In this document: positions 22,180 to 31,975 of the stretch, in pieces
How the letters are laid out: the number at the start of each line of letters is the position of its first letter
How positions within the stretch are numbered: position 1 is the stretch's first letter
Source: Micractinium sp. NFX-FRZ
Lineage: Eukaryota; Chlorophyta; Trebouxiophyceae; Chlorellales; Chlorellaceae
Direction of reading: 5' to 3'
DNA: 64,000 nt
Assembly: GCA_029339195.1 (NCBI GenBank)
Contig: JAPTJF010000216.1
Span: 35,844 to 99,843, forward strand
The notes under the pieces: model-generated
Databases searched by the model: none
Told to the model about the DNA's origin: nothing
What the model saw: only the letters and a program-made list of their open reading frames with translations
Translations under genes and position numbers: made by a program

Positions 22180-23631
22180 CTGCGCAGCCCCCAGCTGGGC
22201 ACTCCTCCAAGCAGCTGCCCATGTTGCTCCTGCTGATGGCTTGGCACTCACTCCAGGCGTCGCAGCGAGGGCAGCGCGCTGCACAGCCGCGCCACGTCGC
22301 CACTCCAGCTGGCTTGCAGCGAGAGGTGCTGCAGCCGGGTGGCGCCCTGCAGCGCCGTCACCAAGCGGGCAGGCAGGGTGCCCGCGTGTATGCGGCGCAA
22401 GGGCGGCTCCATGTTGTTTTCTGCCCATTGCTCCTCATACTCAGGCAGGCTGTAGTTCAGGCGGAGGGCGGACAGCCGAGGGATGAGCGCTGCGACGCCT
22501 GGTGCTGCCCAGTCCACCTCGGCGCCGTTGCCCGTGAGGCTGACGGACTGCAGGCGGGTGAAGCGCTCCGTCACGGCGGGCAGCGGCCCGGTGCAGCGTG
22601 CATGCAGGTCCAGGCGGGTCAGCCCGGCTGGCAGCACGGCCAGCACACCGAGCACCAGGCTGGGCTGCGGGGCAGGCGGGCGGGCGGGCGAGTGGGAGGG
22701 CGGGCAGGCGGGAGGGAGATGAGGCCGGCAGTCCTCCACAGGTAGAATCAAGAATCCATGTTCAGGGCCCAACTGCCCAACGGAGCCAGCCCATGCATGC
22801 GTTGTGCGCCACAGCATGAGCATGCGAGAGCACAGCACAGCACTCACAGCCTACCGTGCCACAGGACACCGCGGCACAGCACATCACAGCACAGCTCAGC
22901 ACAGCGCAGCCACAGCACAGCGCAGCACCGCACAGCAGGGGCGTATTGGGCGGCCTGCATCACCTGATCTCGGAAGCCAACCAGGCGCACCGCTGTGGCC
23001 CGCCTGTTGAGCTTGGCCGCTGTGCTGAGCAGGTGCGCCTCTTTCTGGCTGTCCATAAAGAGCACTGCATCCTCTGTGCCTGCCTGCTGCAGCGCTGGGT
23101 CGCGACAGTGCGCACGGGGGCTCTCGACCACAAGGGTGGGCCACAGCCGCGGCTCTGCACCCAAGGCTGCGTGCCAGGCACGGCACACCGCAAGTGCCGA
23201 CCGCCTGCATGCAAGGCAAGGCCGGCGGGGGTGGGCGCACACGCATAACCTGGTGCTGCAACTCGCTGTACGACACCAGTGCAGGTTGACTGAAGAGGCG
23301 CTGTGCTGGCCCCGGGCACGCCTGCCACTCAACTTCAACACTGGTGCTGCGTGCTGCGCTGCCCCCACTGCACATCGGCTCACCGGTCCTCGTCTTCCAG
23401 GCAGGCAAACACACGTCGAAGCACGTCCTGGTCCAGCGCTGGAGGCCTCTGTGCAGGCCTCGCAGTCGTGGCACCCCCGGGCCACCTCATGCTGTGCATG
23501 TTGCCGCCAGGGGTGCCGCCCACGCAGAGTGCTGGATGCTGCTCCTGCCAGGGAAGCAAGGCTTGAGAGTAGAGTGAAGTAACGGCAAGATGGGCAGTTA
23601 CAGCGCCCCAGCCTGGCCGAGCAGGTGTCAT
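20977..23631 (-). CDS. F-box / leucine-rich repeat protein 1
   Basis: Exons: 23631-23384, 23204-22964, 22664-22252, 22069-20977; 664 residues from the first ATG, or 620 if translation starts at 23499. An F-box spans the first intron (ALDQDVLRRVFACLEDEDR joined to RSALAVCRAWHAALG) and ends in the usual LW dipeptide. About 20 degenerate leucine-rich repeats follow (e.g. LTRLDLHARC, LQHLSLQ, LRLLHLEQ, LRHLTIGSAHLKELP), with an acidic, Ala-rich spacer. F-box/LRR proteins are usually substrate receptors of SCF ubiquitin ligases; the substrate cannot be told. The exon 4 acceptor at 22070 is the only one nearby that keeps phase. The 5' end is the weakest part of this model. Confidence 0.8.
22146..22179. 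repeat. (GCAG)n microsatellite
   Basis: Eight or nine GGCA tetramers lie in intron 3 of F-box gene 1, close to the acceptor side. It is intronic and shows no coding potential. Confidence 0.9.
22812..22940. repeat. CAGCACAG-family repeat array in F-box gene 1 intron 2
   Basis: A 130-base stretch is made almost entirely of CACAG, GCACA and CAGCG words in imperfect tandem. It begins 24 bases into the intron that starts at 22963. It belongs to the dispersed pentamer family noted at 12095-12168. Confidence 0.85.
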
Positions 23632-24766
23632 GGGGCAGCGCGTGCCGGCCGAGGCAGCGGCGGCGGCAACAGCGACGGCGGGAAGGCCTGCGCGGCCGCC
23701 CCCGTGTCAATCTTTGTTTTATTGCGGCCAACCTGGCGGGCAACAATGTCCTGGCGCAACTCGGCGGCTATACCTCGAAATTGCCGAATACACGAACTAT
23801 CAATTGGGGACTCCGTCTGGACAGAGCGCTCGGATGTCTAGTCGCGGTTACAGGGCTAACGTCGCGATGCCGAATGGCCTCACTGCGGCCCAGCTGCTGT
23901 GGGTGCTGGGCTGCCTGTCTGGCAAGGCAACGGGCTGGAACCCTTAGAATTTCCAGCTTCTTGATGGCTGCAAGCACAACTTTCGTGGCATTTACATTGA
24001 CAAGATAGTGTTGCCGTGCATCTACGAGGCAGGCAGGAAGGCAGGCACGTGGCCATGGGCGGCTGGCAGGCGGGTGTTAGCGGTTGGGTTGAGGGCGGGC
24101 GGGCCGGGGCATGCCATGAACTAGAGGGCGAGTATGCGTTTAGCACAGGCAGTAGTCAGGAAGGATACAAGCAGCAGTGTGGGTGGATAAGGGGCAAGAT
24201 GCCGGCATCGCACCGGCTGGATCAGAGGAGGGCCGGAGGCTGGGTGAGTGTTGCACTTGAGTGCTGTGATCATTCGTCAGGCACTGCAGGGTGTTGCTGG
24301 GTGCTGTTTGGGGGTGTTGTGGGCAAGACAGCAAAAATGGGGGGGGAACCGCATGGTTACGCAACCAAGTTATCTGAACCCTCAAACAAGGAAGGGTTTG
24401 GACATGTTGTGACGTGTGCTCTGCCCCGCTGAGCCCGCTGCTCTCCCTGGCTGGACCGCCGAGGGCACGTGCGCTCTGGGCGCTGACTGTGCAGGACAGC
24501 TGTTTTCACTTCTTGCAGGGCTGGTATGCTGGCAGCTGGGCGGCGCAGGCCTTCAGGGTGGCACGATACACTGCAGCAGGGCGTGGCCAGAGCAGGCATT
24601 CATTCCTGAGGTTGAGGGACTGCCACTCACCACCTTTCTCACTGTCAGTCATGGTGGCCGGCTTTGCTCATCTTCCCAGCACGCCTGCCCCTCACAACAC
24701 AGTCACCTCCTTGAGCCACTGCCTGCCACCATGCCCCGCACCCACATTCAGAGGCAAGCTGCACAA
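23632..24766. other. F-box gene 1 upstream region and 3' flank of the cysteine-rich gene
   Basis: No gene is supported in 1.1 kb. Bases 23700-23880 are less GC-rich and contain CTTTGTTTTATT and CAATTGGGG words, unlike nearby exons, and probably carry the F-box gene 1 promoter. TTACA at 23992-23996 (TGTAA on the minus strand) may be the poly(A) signal of the cysteine-rich gene. The plus-strand open frame at 23630-23947 has no recognisable domain. Confidence 0.45.
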
Positions 24767-25700
24767 TCACCAATGTCTTGCAAGCCCCCCGGTTCTACCA
24801 TCGCCCATACAAATGCACTCCCCACAGGCTGCAGCAGGTGCAAGACCCAGGCCAGACCACGAGTAATCACATCGATACCCGCATGCCCGCAAGCGCTCAC
24901 CCGCCTCAAAAGTGAACTCGGACAGTCCCGCGCCTGCCTCCTTCAAGAAAGCTGCCACACCGGGGTCGCAGTGGCACTCCTGCGTGCAACAAAGGCCAGG
25001 TGCTGGGGATATGTTGCGTTTGTTTTGATAGAGCACCTCAGTATAGCAGCGCATGGGAACACAAGGCACCAGGGGAACAAACTGCTCGGCTGCAAAGCAG
25101 GGCAGGCAGGCAGGCAACCAGGCAGACGACAGCGTGGGCTTACCGAGGCATCAGCCTTGAAGAAGCTCACCGCTGCATTGCAGCACTGCAGCAAATGAAC
25201 CAAACGAGGAGGGGCAGGAACGGGTGTGCGCGTGTGCAAGCCTGCTGGAGTGTGTGTGTGGGGGAGTGTGTGGGGCATTCAAAAGGAGCACCGGCAGAGG
25301 CGGGTAAGTAAGTGACGGGCCGGAGCTGCGGCCGACGGACGGGCGGACCGGGTGGATTGCACGGCACTCACCCCAGGCGATGCCTTGCCTCCAGGCAGGG
25401 CGCCCAGCACTTGAGTCACTGTTGCATCCGGCACCCTGCTGGTCGCCACTGGGGAGATGAACTTGAGAAAAACCTGGAACTCGGGGCCGCAGCCACCCAA
25501 AAAGGCCTTGGAGAGCTGCACGCACTGCTGGCTCCCTGCACAGAGCAAACAGGAAGGGAAAGGCAGGCGTGGGCAGGCTTCCAAGGGCACAGGAGCCGTG
25601 GGTGCCGCCTGGCAGCTGGCCTCTCACCTTGGGCGCAGGCGCTGCCGCACCAGCACAGCAGAGCCACCAGGAGCAGGCAGGAGCAGGAAAGGCGCGCCAT
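24767..25700 (-). CDS. Small secreted cysteine-rich protein, 8-cysteine (nsLTP-like) pattern
   Basis: Exons: 25700-25628, 25535-25372, 25185-25144, 24979-24901, 24828-24767, giving 139 residues. If the short last intron (24900-24829) is retained, the frame stays open and gives 163 residues. A clear signal peptide (MARLSCSCLLLVALLCWCGS, cut near ACAQ) precedes a mature protein with cysteines ordered C (QQC), C (GGC), CC, CHC, then further cysteines. That order matches the C-C-CC-CxC-C-C signature of plant non-specific lipid-transfer and related proteins, which bind lipids in a disulfide-braced helical cavity outside the cell. The spacing between the second Cys and the CC pair (about 40) is longer than in classical nsLTPs. 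Exon 3 is only 14 codons. Function is inferred from the cysteine pattern alone. Confidence 0.68.
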
Positions 25701-26245
25701 ATGTGAGAGATGAACTGGGTTCCAAGGCAAAAGACAGAACAAAGAGCCCGTGGCATCATGAGGCGCAGCCTGTGGTGCCCAGCACCGCTTTCCAGCTGAA
25801 TCAGACCTGACTCAGCAACACCTGGGCAGGAGTTGCATGCATACGAGGCAGTCCAACGGCTGAGCTAGGACCACATGCCTATGGCCTATCCAACACTGTG
25901 TGCGGTTCGTGTTTGGCCTGCAATATTGCTTTCCCGGCTGGCGCCCAGACTGGCGGCGGGTGTTCGGCAGTTGAGCGGCGGCACACGGAGGCGGCCGGTA
26001 CCACCATGGAACTGGCCAGCAGTATGAGTGCCATGCACTATATCGTAATTGAAAGATGTAAGAAATGCTGCACCACGGTGAAACAGCCATTCAAGTCAAC
26101 GCCAGCCCACTTGCCAAGGTTGGCAACGGTGCCTGGCATGCTGTGCTGTGCTGTGCAGTGTGCTGCCGGGTGCTTGGACTCGCAGCCTAGCGCACCCGGT
26201 CACAATACAGGCCCAGTCCCTCCCGAACAGAAGCCTACCGTAGCC
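25701..26245. promoter_or_regulatory. Divergent promoter region, cysteine-rich gene and F-box gene 2
   Basis: 545 bases separate the divergent start codons, so this should hold both promoters. A plus-strand frame opens at 25898 and runs into F-box gene 2, but it has no conserved content before the ATG at 26246. A short GCTGTGCTGTGCTGTG run at 26139-26160 belongs to the pentamer repeat family. Confidence 0.5.
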
Positions 26246-27764
26246 ATGGCAAAAGGCCTGCTCGACCTCCCTGCGCCGCTGATAGAGACGCTGCTTCTAC
26301 TTTGCAGCGACAGAGACAGGCAAGGAGGCGGGGCCCGGTGCGCCAATGCCCCGCGCTTCGCCTTGACAGCTTGCCGCCCACTGCCGCCGCTCACCGCTGC
26401 CTCCTCCTGCCCCGCACTGCAGGGCCGCTTGTGCACAGACCTGCCGCGCCCTGACCTCCCTCTCCCGCCAGAGCACGGTCCTCTGGTCGAGCCTTGCCGC
26501 GGCGCTCACCAGTTGGGAGCAAGTGGAGGCGCTGCGCGGCTGGGTGGCGGCGCGGCGCGGGCAGCTGCGGCACATGTGGCTGGCGCCCAGCCGGGCCATG
26601 ACCTGCTTTACAGAAGGCCATGTGGATTCCAGGTGGACAGAATTTGTGCGTGACCTGCTTGCAGCCACCCCACGGCTGACCAGCCTTGGGCTGTACCACC
26701 GCGACACGGCCATGATTGCAGCAGCCGCCAGCGGCCTGACCCTGCTGTCGCTGCATTCCGACGGCGGCCCCCTCAGCCTGGCGCCGCAGCTTGGCCAGCT
26801 GGCCGCACTGCGCACCCTGGAGCTCAACGGCCGCAAACTGCGCAGCAGCGACGGCTTTGTGGGCCAGCCGACGCTCACCTTGCAGGATGGCTGCATCCCC
26901 GCCCAGCTGCAGCACTTGGCGCTGCATAACCTAACGGTCATACGCCTGCAGCCTGTAGCACCGGCGGCGCACAGCCTGCGGCGGCTCCACCTGAACAACT
27001 GCAAGGTCGGCTGCGCGTACAGCGGCGCCGCCGACGCGCCTGCCCAGGTTGGGGTGCTCCGCCAGCTGCTGCAGCAGGCCACGGCGCTCACGCTCCTTGC
27101 CCTGAACGAAACCAGGGATTGCAACAGCACGTATCTGTCGCTGCCGGTGGAAGTGGCAGCTCTGACGCAGTTGCATGCTCTTGAGCTGGGAGACCTAGAA
27201 GGGGAGCCGCTGACGGCGGCCGCCTCCCCACTGTCAGCCCTCAGCAACATGCAGTCGCTCACTGTCTGGCGGCACGTCGACCTGGCAGTGGTGACCTGCC
27301 TGCCTGCCGCGGCGCGCCTGACCACTCTGCGCGCATGCCGCGGCCCCTTCATCCGACGCGGCCAGTGGCCGGGCATCCTGCCGGCACCAGCGCTGCGCTG
27401 CCTGGACACCCTTGTCCTGCCTTTGAACGAGCTGCATGATCTGATGGATGTTGATGGCCATGAAACCCTCATTCCCTCCCTGCGCCGCCTGGTGCTTGTT
27501 GGCGGCGCGTACTTGGCCGGACCATATGGTACCTCTGCCCAGCAGTACTGTTTTGGGTCCCATTATTTTGGCAGCCTGCCACGTCTGTTCCCCTCTCTAG
27601 CCGAGGTCTATATCGCGTCTTTCATTTTTGAGGCCCTAGAGGATGGGCGCAGCTGGGCGCTGCGCAGCCTCGATGCCGCCAACATCCGTGTCTCCAAGCT
27701 TTCCTGCCCCTCCGCGTGGCAGCGTGCCGCCGGTGCTGCCCCTTGCCCCTGCTGCCCATCATGA
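26246..27764 (+). CDS. F-box / leucine-rich repeat protein 2
   Basis: Exons: 26246-26319 and 26423-27764; 471 residues. The first exon gives MAKGLLDLPAPLIETLLLL and ends in DRDR; the second continues the F-box as AACAQTCRALTSLSRQSTVLW, including the terminal LW. Ten or more leucine-rich repeats follow (LTSLGLYHRD, LRTLELNGRKL, LRRLHLNNCKV, LHALELGDLEG). The intron starts with GC (AG|GCAAGG) at 26320; reading through it instead gives a frame with no F-box and an early stop. The intron lies at the same codon and phase as intron 1 of F-box gene 1, so the two are likely divergent paralogues. It is probably an SCF substrate receptor; the target is unknown. Confidence 0.85.
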
Positions 27765-28814
27765 CAGGACGCTGCTTAGCGCGCGGTGGAACCATCAATA
27801 TTATCAACTGAGTGTACATTGAAATTAAAGCACGGCTGGATGTGACCAGGCTTTGTGGCCACCTCCTCTGCTAACCCAGCCCTCCCAGCATGATGACACG
27901 CACACACTTCAGTGGCGTGTGGTAGGCAAGGGCAGGGCAGACGAGTTGGCCACAGGTTATGCAGGCAGGCAGGAGCAGTACGGGGTTGTCTTCATCTTTT
28001 GCACGCGCGATGCTGGTGCTGCGCAGCCAAGATGCAGGCGGGCAGGCGGGTTGATGGGTGGCAGGCGCCGGGGCGGTTGGGCGGTCCTGGGCCATGGGAT
28101 GCCTTGGGGGGGAGCCGTTTCAATTGGAGTACGCATGGTCGATCTCGGATACTCTATAGAGGCGGATTTTCAGGCTATCGATGTTAACTGGGCATCAAGT
28201 TGCATGAGAAGTATGGGGGAATCAGTGCATGCGCACGGCGGGCAGGTGGGTGGGTGGCGGCGGGAAGGACGCTTGCGGCAGCACTCGGCAGGCAGTGGCA
28301 CACGGGCAACCAATGCGGGCAGTGCGGCTCTAGGCACGTAGAACCTCTTGATGACATTTGGAGTTGGGCTGGAATGCTGTCCGGCAACTCCCACAGTACT
28401 AGTCAGGTAGTAGCTTGGCCAGAGCTTGCACACCGCCAGCTGGCACGGTGGTTGGCAACAGTACATCGGGTCGTGGTGGGTGCTGGGGCTGCGTCATGGT
28501 AGTGCAGGCTGCATACCACGCATGAAACCCACAGAAATGCCTGTTTCAGTCTCTGGATGTCGACCAGGACGCTCAGATTGGATGGTGCCAGCAGTAGGTG
28601 CCAGCTGCTGAGCATGAAATGCGTCCTGCTGGTTGAGTGCCAGCATCCTGGAGAGGGTATCTAGGCAGCTTTTGAGGCTCGTGGCATCATCCCGCTGCCT
28701 CGGAACGCCGCGAGAGGACGTTGTTGAGCAGTTCCTACTAGGGCGCGCCTGCCTCGATTCGTTGCTGAAGCTCGCTCCTGCTCTCCGCACTAGTTATTTC
28801 GAAAGCCAGCAGGC
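27765..28814. other. Intergenic: F-box gene 2 3' flank and cysteine dioxygenase upstream region
   Basis: About 1 kb with no supported gene; open frames here are short and lack known domains. No TGTAA was found near the F-box gene 2 stop. The region 28120-28420 is comparatively less GC-rich and likely belongs to the dioxygenase promoter. Confidence 0.45.
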
Positions 28815-30864
28815 ATGGCGCCTCTTGCCGAGTTCCTGCCCGCGCCAGGTGAGGGGCGCGCGCAAAACGCAGTCACATCTGGCGGAGCGCCAGCTGTCTC
28901 TGCAGCCCTCGCTCTCCAGCGGCGGCAGCCTGACAACCACTCTGATCGCCCCGCGACGGTCCGCCGTCACCCACCCCGCCCGCAGGTGCAACTGACGCCG
29001 CCCTGCTTGGCGCCCCTCCCGCCAGCGCCCCGCTGTCGTGTGCCCGCGCCGCGCCGCCGCCCCAGCACCCAGCACCCTCCGCCCTGCTGGAGCTGTTTGC
29101 TGACGTGGATGCCGCTTTTGAGAAGGAGCGCGCGCGGGGCTTCGCCATCAGCGCTCACCAGCCGCCCGAGTCGGCGGCGCGCCTGCAAGCGGCCATCCAG
29201 GCCGCCGTGCAGCGCTACGTGCGCGAGGGGCACTCCGACTGGCGGGCGCTGGCCCAGTTTTGTGACCAGCACTATGTGAGCAGGGGGGGAAGTTGCAAGC
29301 CACCTTGCAAAGTTATGTTGGGGCATGCATGCCTCTGTGCGCCTGGTGGCCGCTGCTGGTAGGCCAAACAGCAGGAGGCGGATTGTGCCGCCCTGCTGTA
29401 CTGGCTGCTTACAACAGCCCCCTGCACTGCCCGGCTCTGCCCCTCCCCGCTCCTGCAGGTGCGCCACCTGGTGGAGGAGAGCGACAACTGTGAGATGATG
29501 GTGAGCGCAGGGGGGGGGCAAGCTAGGCTGTGCCACGCCTGCAGTTTGGGGGGTGCTGTGCTGTTATGGAGCGGAAGGGCCACCACACCTGTAGCAGGGC
29601 AGCTCGCTGCTCCCGCCACACCCACGCGGTTGCTGAGCGCCAGGGCTCTGCGTGCGCCTGCCGTGCCACTTTTGCAGGCGCCCTGCTGGCGCTGCCCCTT
29701 GGTCCGCAGTGCGTTGCTCACCCCTCCCCTCCCCTCCCCGCGCCTCTCCCTCCCGACCTCTGCTGCAGCTCATTTGTTGGAAGAAGGGGCAGGCCAGCCG
29801 CATCCACAACCACGCGCAGAGCCACTGCTGGCTTTCCGTGCTGGCCGGCGGCGTGGAGGAGCTGCGCTACACGACGGGGGACACACCGGTGGAGGCGGGC
29901 CCCACGCTGGCACCCCGCCTGCCGGGCGTCATCGCAGCCACCAGGTGGGGCCAGGGGGGTGGGCAGCGAGTGAGTCAACTGGGTGGTTGGCTGGTGGTTG
30001 GTTGGCTGCCAGCAAGCCGTGCCAGCCTGGGGGGGAGGGTGAGTCAGCGGTCTGGTCTGCTGGCACCATGGTTGGCTTGTTGTGCAGGACGTCGTGCCAG
30101 CATGGCTGCCTCGACCGATGTTCAACTGCCAGGCCCATCCAGCAAGTTGGGTGGGTGGGCACTGCTGCCATTTGCCAGCCTTCTCCTCCCCCGCCGACCT
30201 CGCTCGCTCCCTCCCCCACCTCCCCTCCCTCCCTGCAGCCCCTGTCCCCTGCTCACCCCCGCCGGCATCAACAAGGTGGGCCCAGGCGGCACCGCCTACA
30301 TCAACGACTCGATGGGCCTGCACGCTGTGCGCTGTGACGACGACGCGTGTGGCGGGACGGGGGCCGAGGAGGGCGCCGTGTCGCTGCACATCTACGCGCC
30401 GGTGAGCAAGGGGGCAAGGGAGAGGGGGTGGGGCTGGCCGGGCACGCTGGGCAGGCGCTGCCAGATGTTGGGAGCGCGCTTCTGCTGCTTCTGCTCACGC
30501 AAGCTCCTGCTGCTGTGGCAGCAGCAGTGCCTCCCCACTTTGCTGCTTCAGCTCGCCTTGCGCTGCAGCAGCGGTTTCCTTGCCCACCAGAATGCTTGCT
30601 TGCTTCGCTGCCTTCTAGGCCTGTTTCTCTTTTCGCCCTGCCCCTCCACGTCCCCTCCCCTGCTCCCCCCGCCTCTCTGCGCTCACCCCCAACACCTGCT
30701 CCCCTCTCCCCCACCCCGCCGTGTGTGTGCAGCCCATCCGGCGGGTGCGGCTGTACGAGCCGGAGGCGGACCGGGTGGTGACGCGCGCCCCCGGCTTCCG
30801 CACAATCCGGGGCATCGAGGAGGGAAGCCTGGAGGAGGCGTCGCTCATGAGCAGCTCACTGTGA
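28815..30864 (+). CDS. CDO1: Cysteine dioxygenase type I
   Basis: Cupin-fold iron enzyme that oxidises L-cysteine to cysteine sulfinate, feeding taurine or sulfate production. Exons: 28815-28848, 28986-29275, 29459-29500, 29769-29944, 30239-30401, 30733-30864; 278 residues. All diagnostic residues are visible: the Fe ligands His135 and His137 in RIHNHAQSHCWL and His209 in YINDSMGLHAV, and the Ser229-His231-Tyr233 triad in SLHIYAPP. Cys142 is also present, the counterpart of the cysteine that cross-links to the active-site tyrosine in mammals, and it keeps the mammalian spacing from the second His. An N-terminal extension of about 55 residues, Ala/Pro-rich, may be a targeting peptide. A 7-residue-longer acidic loop lies between His209 and Tyr233. 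Land plants instead use PCO-type thiol dioxygenases; this is the animal/fungal/bacterial type. Confidence 0.94.
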
Positions 30865-31975
30865 GCTGGAGGGCTGCGTCTCCCGCTCCCTGCCAGCACC
30901 TCTCTGTGAGCACCTCCCGCTCCCTGTGAGCACCTCCTTAAGAGGGGGTGCAACCCTTGTAAGGGGCGCCTGCCTGCATTCCTCTTCCCTTTGTGCGCCT
31001 GCCCCCCTGCTGGTGGGAGCATGCTGGGGCCTTGCTGGGCCCCCGGTCGTGCCCATGCCCCCACCACGCACCCTGCCCCGCCGGCCCAGCGATGCATGCT
31101 AGCGTGCCTTCTGCACCAGCATCCCCCCCGCAACCCTGCGGTGTACTACACACGCTCTTACTTACTACATGAGATCAGCCTGCCTCCGCTGCGCGAGCAC
31201 CCCGTGACGCGACAGCCCGCCCACCGCTCTAGGTGCTGCTGCTGATGATGACGAACCGCATACATGCATGAACCCGCTTCTGATAGCTGCCAACCCATTT
31301 TGCTGATCGCTCCGAGGCACATTTCGCCTCCCCTTGCCAGTTGCACACTGTATCACCTCCAAGACCTCCCCGCCCCACCGCGCCAACTCAATGAACCCCT
31401 TTTGCCCTCCCCTGCCTTGCCCTGCTTGTTTATGTCGTCCTTTGATCTCTCCTCCTGATGTACTATTAACACCTGCTGTACTCTGAACACTTGTGCACAC
31501 CCTGGGCGCCGATGGCACACACATTGTAATCATCATGAGACTCTCATGTCACATGGGACGGTGGCGTGCCTGCCAGATGAAAGCGCCCGCCCACTCCTTA
31601 TGATATGCAGCTGGACTGTGGATACCTACGGCTGCGACAGGCCAGGCAGCTTGCCCCCTCCCGCCTCCCCGGGCCCCTTTGGGCACCCTTGGCACCTCCC
31701 CTGCAGCGACGTCCAGGGCTGTTCTCCTGCCCGGGGTCTGTCTGTATACGGTGGCAGCCATCCTGCCTCGTCCTGGCACGCTATGTACACTTATGTAGAG
31801 GTTGCTTTGAAACAACTTTGACGCAGGTTTTAGGGCACAGCGCGGCAAGCTGCTCTAGTAATTATGCCACACTTCTGAACACCCCGCCGAGGGAGCACAC
31901 GCATGCCAGTGCTGACGCTGGTCAGCGCTCACATGCCGGCGGCCGCTGCTGCCCGGCCCCCAGGCTGGCGGCTGC
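30865..31975. other. Convergent 3' region between cysteine dioxygenase (+) and DUF3638 gene (-)
   Basis: 1.1 kb between convergent stops without a supported gene. CTCCCTG/GAGCACCTC words repeat at 30887-30925. TGTAA at 31525-31529 lies 660 bases past the dioxygenase stop and is a plausible poly(A) signal. No TTACA was found for the minus-strand gene within 700 bases. Confidence 0.5.
31525..31529 (+). terminator. Putative TGTAA polyadenylation signal (cysteine dioxygenase)
   Basis: Chlorophyte-type poly(A) word at the expected distance downstream of the plus-strand stop at 30864. Assigned by position only. Confidence 0.5.

Noticed and set aside
23630..23947. 105-residue plus-strand frame in a less GC-rich patch
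   Set aside because: No recognisable domain or splice partner; position fits the promoter of F-box gene 1.
25898..26653. 251-residue plus-strand frame overlapping F-box gene 2
   Set aside because: Only its MAKGLLDLPAPL part is real; beyond 26319 it reads the GC-AG intron and then the wrong frame, losing the F-box.
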